A DNA stretch of 64,000 nt. Source: an uncultured Acidilobus sp. JCHS. Its GTDB lineage: Archaea > Thermoproteota > Thermoprotei_A > Sulfolobales > Acidilobaceae. Below are positions 49,873 to 58,162 of this stretch, piece by piece. The notes under the pieces are model-generated. The model saw nothing but the letters and a program-made list of their open reading frames with translations. It did no database searches and had not been told where the DNA came from. The translations under genes and the position numbers were made by a program. The stretch covers positions 271,793 to 335,792 of the forward strand of contig AYMD01000002.1 of NCBI GenBank assembly GCA_000495735.1, written 5' to 3'. Every line of letters begins with the position of its first letter. Position 1 is the first letter of the stretch.

Positions 49873-50190
49873 TTAAGCCATAATGAGGCCTCCCCCGGTC
49901 TCCTGGGCCACCGAGAGCGCCATCCTTGAGGCCTTGACCAGGTCTTCGGGCTCGCCCTCAGCCACCAATACCAAAAGGCCTTTGACACCCCCAAGCGGAA
50001 CCCTATCGAGGCCCCCTTCCACAGTTACCCTTGCCTTTATCAGCAGGCCCTTGCAGGACGCCACGACCCAGGAGGGTCCTGACGCCATGTTGCAGCCCTC
50101 CGTCTCAAGCATCCTCTTCACGGAGCCCAGGCCCTTGAAGACTTGACCTGGCTCCTCATAAACTAGCTGAAAGGTTACAGACGAGTGCAA
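49873..50190 (-). CDS. Small protein of unknown function upstream of dtdA
   Basis: A 105-residue protein (LHSSVTFQLVYEEPGQVFKG to ETGGGLIMA). The C-terminal part ARVTVEGG...VLVAEGEPEDLVKASRMALSVA resembles small alpha/beta adaptor proteins; a Pcc1-like role crossed my mind but is not supported. The TTG at 50190 lies just after GGAGGG and about 36 bp after an AAAAATAATT box, so longer frames reaching 50421 are not needed. Confidence 0.55.
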   Translation of the reverse strand: MHSSVTFQLVYEEPGQVFKGLGSVKRMLETEGCNMASGPSWVVASCKGLLIKARVTVEGGLDRVPLGGVKGLLVLVAEGEPEDLVKASRMALSVAQETGGGLIMA

Positions 50191-50389
50191 AGCCCTCCAA
50201 GCAACCCTATTTGTACCAGGGGAATTATTTTTGTAATGCCGGTGAAGGGCCTTAAGGGCCGCGATAGTATACTCGACGCTCGACCCTGTCGGCGTAAGGG
50301 CGTCGGAGCTGATAGCTTCAAGGCTCGGCTTCCAGGAGAGGTCATGTAAGGGCGCCTCTAAGTGCCTCGAGCTGAGCACAGGTAATGTA

Positions 50390-51085
50390 ATGGCGGGCTT
50401 TGACGTTGATGATGTTAACATGGAGTTCCTTGACGTGACGCCTGACCCCGACGCCTACGCGGTCATAGTCCTCTCTAGGCACGAGTCGTCCAGCAAAACG
50501 AAGTCACTCACGGTCCATTATCCTGGCAACCCGACCGATGAGGCCAGGTTCGGCGGCAGGCCGAGGGAGCTGGCCTACGCAGCTGCTGACGTGGGCCTCG
50601 TCCTATTGCGTGCCTACGCTAGGAGGGCCGAGGAGTCAGGGCTTCTCAACGAGTACGAGGTGACCCTAGAGGCCACGCATCACGGCCCTACGGGGAACAG
50701 GAAGCCCCTGGCCTTCATAGAGATAGGGAGCACTCAGGCCGAGTGGAGTGACAGGAGGGCCCTGGAGGCCCTGGCTGACGCAGTCATTGATGCCATTAGC
50801 GCAAAGACCTTAGGCAGCTGCAGGCCGGCCATAGGACTTGGGTCAACGCATTACCCTCGCCCCTTCACCATGATGGAGCTAAGGGGTGAGGCGTGCTTCG
50901 GGCACATAATCTCTAAGCACGCGATCAAAGAGGTCCATGATGACGTGATAGCTCAGGCCGTCCAGAAGAGCTCACCAGGAGGCGCCAGAGAGGCTGTGAT
51001 CGAGAAGAGCAGCGTCAAGTCAGCCCTGAGGCAACAGCTTAAGGACGTCCTCTCGGCGGTTGGTGTAACGGTACGCGAGGTCTAA
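50390..51085 (+). CDS. dtdA: D-aminoacyl-tRNA deacylase, archaeal type
   Basis: A 231-residue DtdA. ATHHGPTGNRKP, EIGSTQAEWSD and GLGSTHYPRPFT are the conserved zinc/substrate blocks. It frees tRNA charged by mistake with D-amino acids, which fits an organism that also has an N-succinyl amino-acid racemase. ATG at 50390. Confidence 0.93.
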   Translation: MAGFDVDDVNMEFLDVTPDPDAYAVIVLSRHESSSKTKSLTVHYPGNPTDEARFGGRPRELAYAAADVGLVLLRAYARRAEESGLLNEYEVTLEATHHGPTGNRKPLAFIEIGSTQAEWSDRRALEALADAVIDAISAKTLGSCRPAIGLGSTHYPRPFTMMELRGEACFGHIISKHAIKEVHDDVIAQAVQKSSPGGAREAVIEKSSVKSALRQQLKDVLSAVGVTVREV

Positions 51086-51092
51086 GGAGTCA

Positions 51093-51182
51093 TGGTAGCC
51101 GGGCGGGGATTCGAACCCCGGTCACGGGGGCTCCTCCACTAGGTCCAAGGCCCCGCATCCTGGGCCGCTAGACGACCCGGCT
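51093..51182 (-). tRNA. tRNA-Gln (TTG) with a 14-nt intron and C33
   Basis: The acceptor AGCCGGG/CCCGGCT, D-arm GTCT...GGAT, T-arm CGGGG-TTCGAAT-CCCCG and encoded CCA are clear. The anticodon stem CGGGG/CCCCG encloses CCTTGGA once 14 nt (CCTAGTGGAGGAGC or a shifted equivalent) are removed next to the 3' side of the loop. That gives anticodon TTG and a C instead of the near-universal T at position 33. An alternative stem GGGGC/GCCCC would read TGG (Pro), but the acceptor and D-arm match glutamine. Confidence 0.8.
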
Positions 51183-51240
51183 GTCCTACCCGGCCCTCAG
51201 AAAGACTGAGGCGGAAGGAAAAAAGGTTTGACTACACCTT

Positions 51241-53259
51241 TCACTGGCCCTTGAAGCTGGGCTTCCTCTTCTCAAGGAACGCCGAGACGCCCTCTATGAC
51301 GTCCTGCGTGCTGAAGAGGAGACCGAAGAGCCCTGCCTCAAGCGAGAGGCCAGCCCATATGTTGCTCTCAAGGCCCATCTCAACCGCGAGCTTGGCCGCT
51401 AGGAGGGCCAGCGGCGGCTTCTCGGCAAGCTTGAGGGCCAAGTTCCTGGCCTCCTGCTCAAGCCTCTCTGGCGGAACAACCATGTCTACGAGGCCCATGT
51501 TCATGGCATCCTTAGCCGATATCATATCTCCAGTGAATATCAGCGACTTGGCCCTTCCCCTGCCAACAAGCCTCGGCAGACGCTGCGTTCCCCCAGCCCC
51601 AGGTATAAAGCCGAGGTTTATCTCGGGCTGTCCCAGCATGGCGGTCTCGGAGGCTATCCTTATGTCGCCGCTCATCGATATCTCAAGGCCGCCGCCGAGG
51701 GCGTAGCCGTTTATCGCGACTATTATCGGCTTAGTGTAGTACTGCATCTTGAGCGTCAGCTCCTGGAACTTCCTTGAGAATATGGTGGCCTTGATGGGAG
51801 TTATTCCGGCGAATGCCGTTACGTCGGCCCCAGCGCTGAAGGCTCTCCCGGCGCCTGTTAGAACTATGACCCTGACATCGGCGTTCTCCTCAAGCTCGTC
51901 AAGCGTCTGGCTCAGCTCAGCTATCATCTCGGGCGTTATAGTGTTAAGCTTGTTTGGCCTGTTGAGTATAATCCACGCTATCGGCTTCTCATACCTTACT
52001 ATGATGGTCTTCTTTACGACCTCCTCGTACTTAGCGTACTCGTAGAAGCCCTTGCCGGCCTTGATGCCTGTAGTCCCCTGCGACATCATCTGCCTCAGGA
52101 GCGGCTCAGGCTCATACTCAGGCCCTATGTCCTGCTTGAGCTGCTCCAGGGCCTTGACCACGGAGTCTATGCCGTACTGGTCGGCAAACTCAAGGACACC
52201 CTTGGGCCAGCCGAGGCCCAGCTTGACGGCCTTATCTATGTCGTCCCTGGTGGCCACGCCGTTCGACAGCAGCCAAGCGGCCTCGTTAACAGCTGGGGCC
52301 AACAGGAGCGCTGGGTCTACCTTGCCTGCGAGGTCCCTCGGTATCTCAGGCCTGGCGTAGGCCCCAGGCTTCGGGTACTGGTAGAAGCCGATGCCTGTCT
52401 TCATGCCTAGCCTGTTAGCCTTATACATCTGCTCTATGAGCGGGCACGGGGTCTGCTTGAAGCCCCTCTGGGACATAGCGACGGCTATTAGGTAAAACAC
52501 GTCAATGCCGCTGTAGTCGGCCAGCTCAAAGGCCCCCATGGGAAGCCCTAAGGTATACCTGACAGTAGCGTCCACCTCCTGTATTGTTGCCTTACCTTTA
52601 GCCACGAGCCAGCACGCCGTGTTCATGAAGCGGGCCAGCACCCTGTTCACTATGAAGCCCGGCACGTCCTTGTTAACGAGGACCGGCTGCTTGCCCATCC
52701 TCTTGGCTGTCTCGACCACGGCCTGAACAACCTCGTCGGCGGTCCTCTCGCCCCTTATCACCTCGACAAGTGGCATAAGGGGCGGCGGGTTGAAGAAGTG
52801 CATGCCAACGACGAGCTCCGGGGCCGTCGTGGCGGCCGCTATCTCAGTTATGGGCAGGCTGCTGGTGTTCGTCGCCATTATTATCCTGCCCTTTCTGTGC
52901 TGGTCTATGAACCTGAAGAGGGCCTGCTTCATCTCTAGCTTCTCCGGTATAGCCTCTATGACCATATCGGCCTCCGAGGCGGCCCTCGCCAACTCGTCGC
53001 TGAAGCTGCCGTCAGGCTTCACGCTCACCAGCGTGCTTATGCGTGACATCACTGCGTCAACGCTCTCCCTGATCTGCCCCTTCTCGGCCAGCTTGGAGAG
53101 GCTCCACCTGATCTTCTCTAGCGCGCCCCTCAGTATCTCATCGTTTATGTCAGCTACGTACACCTTGTAGCCGGCTATGGCTGCGACCTCCGCTATCCCA
53201 TGTCCCATAGTGCCAGCTCCTACGACTAAGACGGTCCTCACATCCTGGGCGGAGACCAT
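51241..53259 (-). CDS. Bifunctional 3-hydroxyacyl-CoA dehydrogenase / enoyl-CoA hydratase
   Basis: A 672-residue fusion found in crenarchaea. N-terminal dehydrogenase (about 1-400): VVGAGTMGHGIAEVA for NAD, HFFNPPPLMPLVEVI with the catalytic His, and a second C-terminal dehydrogenase domain. C-terminal crotonase (about 415-672): GAGRAFSAGADV and PEINLGFIPGAGGTQRL with the two Glu. It converts crotonyl-CoA to acetoacetyl-CoA in beta-oxidation or in the 4-hydroxybutyrate pathway. It could also provide acetoacetyl-CoA to HMG-CoA synthase nearby. Confidence 0.94.
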   Translation of the reverse strand: MVSAQDVRTVLVVGAGTMGHGIAEVAAIAGYKVYVADINDEILRGALEKIRWSLSKLAEKGQIRESVDAVMSRISTLVSVKPDGSFSDELARAASEADMVIEAIPEKLEMKQALFRFIDQHRKGRIIMATNTSSLPITEIAAATTAPELVVGMHFFNPPPLMPLVEVIRGERTADEVVQAVVETAKRMGKQPVLVNKDVPGFIVNRVLARFMNTACWLVAKGKATIQEVDATVRYTLGLPMGAFELADYSGIDVFYLIAVAMSQRGFKQTPCPLIEQMYKANRLGMKTGIGFYQYPKPGAYARPEIPRDLAGKVDPALLLAPAVNEAAWLLSNGVATRDDIDKAVKLGLGWPKGVLEFADQYGIDSVVKALEQLKQDIGPEYEPEPLLRQMMSQGTTGIKAGKGFYEYAKYEEVVKKTIIVRYEKPIAWIILNRPNKLNTITPEMIAELSQTLDELEENADVRVIVLTGAGRAFSAGADVTAFAGITPIKATIFSRKFQELTLKMQYYTKPIIVAINGYALGGGLEISMSGDIRIASETAMLGQPEINLGFIPGAGGTQRLPRLVGRGRAKSLIFTGDMISAKDAMNMGLVDMVVPPERLEQEARNLALKLAEKPPLALLAAKLAVEMGLESNIWAGLSLEAGLFGLLFSTQDVIEGVSAFLEKRKPSFKGQ

Positions 53260-53371
53260 CCCTGATCTCCCACAGTAGAGGGGAGTTCAAGTAATTAAGT
53301 CCTCAAGGAGCTGGACGTCTATAACAAAAAGAATTTAAAGGCCACTTTAATCTGGGGCGTCGGTGACGTAT

Positions 53372-53629
53372 ATGAGCGAGTATCTGAGCGAGGTTAAGGA
53401 TCTGCTTCAGAAGGAGGCCACAAAGTACGACATAAAGGTTGAAGTTAAGGGAAAGAACGTCATCTCGATCTCGAAGGGCGGTGCCGAGCTTATGAGCATA
53501 CGCGACGCTGACGACAACGTGGAGATCACCTATAAGGGGCAGAAGTACGTCTATGACAAGTGGTATACGAAGCCTCAGCACCTGGCCCAGGTAGTCTTTA
53601 ACGTGCTAAATGCGTCATCACAGAAGTGA
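53372..53629 (+). CDS. Small conserved hypothetical protein
   Basis: About 85 residues (MSEYLSEVKDLLQKEATKYD then beta strands VEVKGKNVISISKGG, ending in VFNVLNASSQK). Mixed helix-strand small fold. Its own AGAATTTAAAGG promoter lies near 53334. ATG at 53372 or GTG at 53363. Function unknown; strong promoter and neighbour cren7 suggest an abundant small protein. Confidence 0.65.
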   Translation: MSEYLSEVKDLLQKEATKYDIKVEVKGKNVISISKGGAELMSIRDADDNVEITYKGQKYVYDKWYTKPQHLAQVVFNVLNASSQK

Positions 53630-53631
53630 CT

Positions 53632-53662
53632 CAAAAAACAAAAAAGCTTATTCTATTTTTAA
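53632..53662. terminator. A/T-rich bidirectional terminator between convergent small genes
   Basis: AAAAAACAAAAAAGC on one side and TTCTATTTTTAAATC on the other give T-runs for both converging transcripts (plus-strand small gene and minus-strand cren7). Confidence 0.5.
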
Positions 53663-53663
53663 A

Positions 53664-53852
53664 TCACTTGACAGGGTAGTCGTCAGGTACCTTAGCCCTG
53701 AAGAACTTGCCAGTCTCAGGGCTCTTGAAGAGCCCTATCTTGACGCCCTTCCTGGTCTTAGGCGCGAGCGTCCAGACCTTTATGGGCGTCAGCTCGACCT
53801 CCTTGCCAGTGGTCGGGTCCTTAACCTTAACAGGCGGGAGCTTGGCGGACAT
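53664..53852 (-). CDS. cren7: Chromatin protein Cren7
   Basis: A 62-residue SH3-like DNA-binding chromatin protein. [30 protein letters not shown] and PDDYPVK are close to the Sulfolobus Cren7 pattern, including the DNA-contacting W, L and basic residues. It bends and compacts DNA in crenarchaea. The ATG follows GGTGGT. Confidence 0.94.
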   Translation of the reverse strand: MSAKLPPVKVKDPTTGKEVELTPIKVWTLAPKTRKGVKIGLFKSPETGKFFRAKVPDDYPVK

Positions 53853-53876
53853 ACCACCACACCCCTATGGTCCGCC
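53844..53876. promoter_or_regulatory. GGCGGAC/GTCCGCC inverted repeat spanning the cren7 start
   Basis: A perfect 7-bp dyad with a 19-bp centre (53844-53850 and 53870-53876). The start codon (53850-53852) and the GGTGGT ribosome site lie at its edge and centre. It may be an operator or, if transcribed fully, an RNA hairpin. Confidence 0.4.
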
Positions 53877-54043
53877 TTCAAAGTTATAGCTCTAAGCTAT
53901 TAAGCGTTATTGGTGTAACTTAAAGTTACTATCCCAGATATACTGAGCATCTTTAAAAGTAATATTAATGGTTTCCTTTAAACTAGGTGGGATATGGATA
54001 GCAAGCCTCTATCCAGGCGAAGCGAGGAAGGAGCCCTGCGTTC

Positions 54044-54151
<108 letters not shown>

Positions 54152-54274
54152 CCGCCGAGGCCCTTTGCCTCCCCAGGCTTAAGAGCGTTCATGCCGTTAG
54201 GTAGTTCGACTATAGTCGAAAGAAAATCTGTCAAGTGCCTAACCTTTATAAACTAGTGGCCCATGATGTAGGCG

Positions 54275-55342
54275 GTGCCCTATAGCTTGGGAAGTGTGAG
54301 GGCAGGAGTACATGGATGGGGGGCCTACATTCCTATCTACAGGCTCCCCATGGCCGAGATCGCTAGGATATGGGGCTGGCACCCTGAGCAGTACAGGGGG
54401 CTCGCAGTTGACGAGAAGGCCATCGCAGGCCCTGACGAGGACTCCGTGACCATGGGTTATGAGGCTGCGAGGAACGCCATAGCGAGGGCGCAGGTCAGGC
54501 CGCGGGAAATAGAGGCCGTGTTCTTCGGAACCGAGTCGAAGCCCTATGCAGTCAAGCCCAGCGCTACTATCGTAGCGGAGGCCCTGGGCATAACCCCAAT
54601 GACCATGGCTAGCGACCTTGAGTTCGCCTGCAGGGCCGCCAGCGAGGGCATGAGGGCCCTGACGGGCATGGTGTCCTCAGGCCTGATAAAGTACGGCCTT
54701 GTGATAGGCAGCGACACAGCTCAGGCTAATCCTGGGGACGTCCTGGAGTTCACGGCAGCCAGCGGCGCTGCAGCGTTCGTGATAGGACCTGAGAAGGGCG
54801 CGGCCGCAATAATAGAGGACTCCGCAACGTTCGTGACGGACACCCCTGACTTCTGGAGGAGGTCAGGCGAGCCGTACCCGCTCCACGGCGAGGGCTTCAC
54901 AGGCGAGCCCGCCTACTTCTATCACATAGAGAGCGCTGTCAAGGCCCTCTTTGAGAGGACGGGACTTAGGCCGAGCGACTTCAAGTACGCCATATTCCAT
55001 CAGCCCAACGGCAAGTTCCCAGTGAAGGTAGGGCAGGACCTCGGGTTCACATTGGATCAGCTGAAGGAGGGGCTCGTGACGCCCATGATAGGGAACACCT
55101 ATAACGCCAGCGCGCTCATGGGCTTCGCTAAGGTGCTAGACAAGGCCAAGCCCGGCGACAGGATACTCCTAGCCCCCTTTGGTAGCGGTGCGGGAAGCGA
55201 CGCCTACTCTGTCCTGGTCACCGACGCGGTAGAGGCTAAGAGGCTTCTCGCGCCCACGGTTGAGCAGTACCTGGCCAGAAAGGTTAAGGTTGACTACGGC
55301 TTCTACGCCAAGAGCAGGGAGATAATTTACGTGATCAAGTGA
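54275..55342 (+). CDS. Hydroxymethylglutaryl-CoA synthase
   Basis: A 355-residue archaeal HMG-CoA synthase. The catalytic residues are in FFGTESKP (Glu), LEFACRAASEG (Cys) and FHQPNGKFP (His). It condenses acetyl-CoA with acetoacetyl-CoA. The TATA box CTTTATAAAC (54244-54253) is 26 bp before the GTG at 54275, which would be leaderless. First gene of the isoprenoid operon. Confidence 0.94.
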   Translation: MPYSLGSVRAGVHGWGAYIPIYRLPMAEIARIWGWHPEQYRGLAVDEKAIAGPDEDSVTMGYEAARNAIARAQVRPREIEAVFFGTESKPYAVKPSATIVAEALGITPMTMASDLEFACRAASEGMRALTGMVSSGLIKYGLVIGSDTAQANPGDVLEFTAASGAAAFVIGPEKGAAAIIEDSATFVTDTPDFWRRSGEPYPLHGEGFTGEPAYFYHIESAVKALFERTGLRPSDFKYAIFHQPNGKFPVKVGQDLGFTLDQLKEGLVTPMIGNTYNASALMGFAKVLDKAKPGDRILLAPFGSGAGSDAYSVLVTDAVEAKRLLAPTVEQYLARKVKVDYGFYAKSREIIYVIK

Positions 55343-55353
55343 GGTGATGAGGT

Positions 55354-56496
55354 TTGCAGGTGTTCGTGGAAGGGGTTGGGATGACAAAGGTTGAAAGACA
55401 TTATGAGAAGGGCCTCAGCCACCTGGCCGCAGAGGCCGCCTTTAAGGCCCTTGATGAGGCGGGAAGACCTGGAGGGGTGGACTACATTGTCGTCGCAAAC
55501 GCCTTGGCAACGCTACAGGACGAACAGCTCGACCTAGGGGGCTACCTAGCGGCCTCCCTTGGTCTGAGGGGCGTCAGGGCGCTAACCATTGAGGCCGGCG
55601 AGGCCAGCGGCCTCGCGGCCGCCCAGGTCGCGGCCTCCCTCATAGAGTCAGGCATGGCTGACAAGGTCCTGCTAGTAGGCGTGGAGAAGGTAACGGAGTT
55701 CCCCAGCGGCAAGGCTTATAGACACCTTCAGATGGTCTATGACTCTGAGAGCCGGTCGTACTATAACGTTGGCTTCGCGGCTGACGCCGCTATGCTCACG
55801 AGGTTATACATGGAGACCTATGGCGTTGATCGCGAGCTGCTTTCCTACTGGCCTGCCCTCATGCATAATAACGCTAAGGAGAACCCTTACGCCATGCTGA
55901 ACTTCGCTATTAAGCCCGACCGCGTCTCCAAGGCGCTCGCCATAGCGGAGCCGTTAACGCTGCTCGACACCTTCCCACTCGGAGATGGGGCGGCTGCAGT
56001 CGTCCTGTCGAGCGAGGACTCATCTTCAAAGCCTATGGCCAGGATAACCGCCATAGAGTCAGCGACAGGGCTTGGCTCTATTGAGCTAAGCGATGACCCG
56101 TTGATCATAGACAGCGTGGCCGAGGCCTACAAAAGGCTGTCCTCGTTGACCGGCGTTGATCGCTTCGACTTCATAGAGCTGCACGACTCATTCACCATAA
56201 CGGCTATGCTCGTACTTGAGAGCATAGGCGTAGCCCCTAAGGGCAAGGCGGCTGAAATGGTGGCCCAGGGGTCCTTCTCCCCTACCGGCTCCGGCCCCGT
56301 GGCCAACCCGAGCGGGGGCCTCAAGGCCAGGGGACACCCGATAGGCGCAACGGGCGTCTACCAGTTGGCGGAGGCCTCACTACAGGTGGCTGGCAAGTTC
56401 CCAGGCGTACAAGTGAGAGGGGCTAAGAGGGGCCTGGTGATCTCGATGAACGGCCTTGGATCGAACTCGTTTGTCGCGCTTGTTGAGGGGGTGTGA
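55354..56496 (+). CDS. Thiolase-like protein of the mevalonate operon, without any cysteine
   Basis: A 380-residue protein with the thiolase fold: ELHDSFTITAM and ARGHPIGATGVYQLAEA keep the active-site His and surrounding loop. The nucleophile region, usually EAxCASG, reads EAGEASG, with Glu83 in place of Cys. The whole chain contains no cysteine, so normal Claisen thiolase chemistry through an acyl-cysteine is not possible. In archaea the gene in this position makes acetoacetyl-CoA and forms a complex with HMG-CoA synthase and DUF35. Here a scaffold or channel role is inferred. TTG start 11 bp after HMG-CoA synthase. Confidence 0.85.
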   Translation: MQVFVEGVGMTKVERHYEKGLSHLAAEAAFKALDEAGRPGGVDYIVVANALATLQDEQLDLGGYLAASLGLRGVRALTIEAGEASGLAAAQVAASLIESGMADKVLLVGVEKVTEFPSGKAYRHLQMVYDSESRSYYNVGFAADAAMLTRLYMETYGVDRELLSYWPALMHNNAKENPYAMLNFAIKPDRVSKALAIAEPLTLLDTFPLGDGAAAVVLSSEDSSSKPMARITAIESATGLGSIELSDDPLIIDSVAEAYKRLSSLTGVDRFDFIELHDSFTITAMLVLESIGVAPKGKAAEMVAQGSFSPTGSGPVANPSGGLKARGHPIGATGVYQLAEASLQVAGKFPGVQVRGAKRGLVISMNGLGSNSFVALVEGV

Positions 56497-56499
56497 GCC

Positions 56500-56925
56500 T
56501 TGTCGATGGAGCTCTCGATACCTAGGTTCTGGAGGTTTAAGCACTCAATTTACAGGCTCCAGGCGGCCCGGTGCCGCTCCTGCGGAAGGGTCCACTACCC
56601 GCCGAAGAACGCGTGCCCCTACTGCGGCAGCCGCGACCTCGAGCCTGTAGAGCTCCCCAAGAGGGGAAAGCTCGTCAGCTACACTACAGTATACGCGGTC
56701 CCTGACGGCTCGAGGCAGTACTCACCTATCTATGTCGGCCTTATCGACCTAGGCCTGACTAAGGTGGTCACTGAGCTGACGGATATAGCTGATCCTTCCC
56801 AGCTCAGGAAAGGCATAGAGATGGAGGCCGTCCTACGGAAGGCAAGGGTTGACAGGGACGCCGGCCTCATATATTACGTGCTGAAGTTCAGGCCAGCCAT
56901 GGGGGTACCTGATGTCCAAGCCTGA
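56500..56925 (+). CDS. DUF35 OB-fold protein with rubredoxin-like zinc ribbon
   Basis: A 141-residue protein. ARCRSCGRVHYPPKNACPYCGS gives four zinc cysteines, and an OB fold (GKLVSYTTVYAVPDGS, PIYVGLIDL) follows. In the archaeal thiolase/HMG-CoA synthase complex this protein bridges the two enzymes and binds CoA. It starts 3 bp after the thiolase-like gene and overlaps HMG-CoA reductase by 14 bp. TTG at 56500 or ATG at 56506. Confidence 0.92.
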   Translation: MSMELSIPRFWRFKHSIYRLQAARCRSCGRVHYPPKNACPYCGSRDLEPVELPKRGKLVSYTTVYAVPDGSRQYSPIYVGLIDLGLTKVVTELTDIADPSQLRKGIEMEAVLRKARVDRDAGLIYYVLKFRPAMGVPDVQA

Positions 56926-58162
56926 CGTGGAGGACAGAGTTAATGAGGCCTTAAAGAGGCTTGAGGCAGGGGAGCTCAGCATAAGTAAACTTGACGACTT
57001 TTTGGGGAACCCTAACCTGGCCGCCCTGGCCAGGAGGCTCTTCCTCGAGAGGAAGTATAACGTTAAGCTGACGTCCATAGCGTCCACGGTCATAGACTTC
57101 ATAGGGGTCGTTGGAAGGAACATCGAGAACCCCATAGGGGCCGCCCAGGTGCCCATAGGAATCGTGGGTCCCCTGCTTGTACACGGCGACTACGCAAGGG
57201 GTGAGTTCTACGTGCCCATGGCGACGACCGAGGGGGCGCTGGTAGCGGGCGTTAACAGGGGCGTTAAGGCGGTCACGCTGAGCGGAGGGGCCAGGGCCAA
57301 GGTGCTCTACGACGGCATGGCCAGGGCCCCCCTAATCTGGACCCCAAGCGTTGATGAAGCCTATAAGCTAGCCTCCTGGATCAGGGAGAACCTGGAGGCC
57401 CTTAAGTCCGAGGTCAAGAAGGTCACCAGGCATGGGGAGCTCGTTAACGTGCAGACCTTCATAGTTGGTAACGTCCTGTGGCCGAGGTTCGTCTTTAAGA
57501 CCGGTGACGCCATGGGCATGAACATGGCGACCATAGCGTCTGACAGGCTGTGCTCATTTATATTGGAAAGGTATGGGGGCTCCGTTAAGTGCGTAACCGT
57601 TAGCGGCAACCTCTGCACGGACAAGAAGCCCAGTGCCATTAACAGGGTCCTCGGAAGAGGCAAGTACGTGGTGGCCGAGGCCATAATAAAGGGGGACGTA
57701 GTAAGGAAGGTGTTGAAGACCACAGCAGAGGACGTGCACTACGCCAACGTCTCCAAGAACCTGCTGGGCAACGCTGTCGCTGGCAGCCCCAGCTTTAACG
57801 GACATGTGGCGAACATGATAGCGGCCATCTTCATAGCGACAGGTCAGGACGTGGCCCAAGTAGTTGAGAGCAGCATGGCCTACACCTGGACTGAGGTCAG
57901 GGGGGAGGACCTCTACATATCCGTCACCCTCCCAAGCCTTGAGGTCGGCACCGTCGGCGGGGGCACCTGGCTTCCCACGCAGAGGGAGGCGCTAGAGCTA
58001 CTTGGCGTGGCCGGCGGTGGCGATCCCCCTGGGACTAACGCCCTGAAGCTCGCTGAGATAGTCTCGGCAACAGTTCTGGCCGGCGAGCTCAACCTGCTGG
58101 CGTCCCAGGTTACCGGGGAGCTGGCCAAGGCCCACGAGAGGCTTGGAAGGGGCCGCGGCTAG
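56912..58162 (+). CDS. hmgA: Hydroxymethylglutaryl-CoA reductase, class I
   Basis: A 416-residue NADPH-dependent reductase forming mevalonate. It shows ENPIGAAQVPIG, the catalytic Glu in MATTEGALVAG, GDAMGMNMAT, Lys in SGNLCTDKKPSAIN, Asp in TGQDVAQ and the C-terminal catalytic His in LAKAHERLG. Last gene of the operon; it converges with the next gene with a 4-bp overlap. ATG at 56912. Confidence 0.96.
   Translation: MSKPDVEDRVNEALKRLEAGELSISKLDDFLGNPNLAALARRLFLERKYNVKLTSIASTVIDFIGVVGRNIENPIGAAQVPIGIVGPLLVHGDYARGEFYVPMATTEGALVAGVNRGVKAVTLSGGARAKVLYDGMARAPLIWTPSVDEAYKLASWIRENLEALKSEVKKVTRHGELVNVQTFIVGNVLWPRFVFKTGDAMGMNMATIASDRLCSFILERYGGSVKCVTVSGNLCTDKKPSAINRVLGRGKYVVAEAIIKGDVVRKVLKTTAEDVHYANVSKNLLGNAVAGSPSFNGHVANMIAAIFIATGQDVAQVVESSMAYTWTEVRGEDLYISVTLPSLEVGTVGGGTWLPTQREALELLGVAGGGDPPGTNALKLAEIVSATVLAGELNLLASQVTGELAKAHERLGRGRG

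Noticed and set aside
49873-50421. Long 182-codon version of the gene upstream of dtdA
   Set aside because: It would overlap the start of dtdA, and the TATA-like box at 50223-50233 lies inside it; a shorter gene from 50190 with GGAGGG is more consistent.
53610-53903. 97-codon plus-strand frame across cren7
   Set aside because: Starts in a terminator-like A/T run and lies opposite Cren7, which matches its family along its full length.
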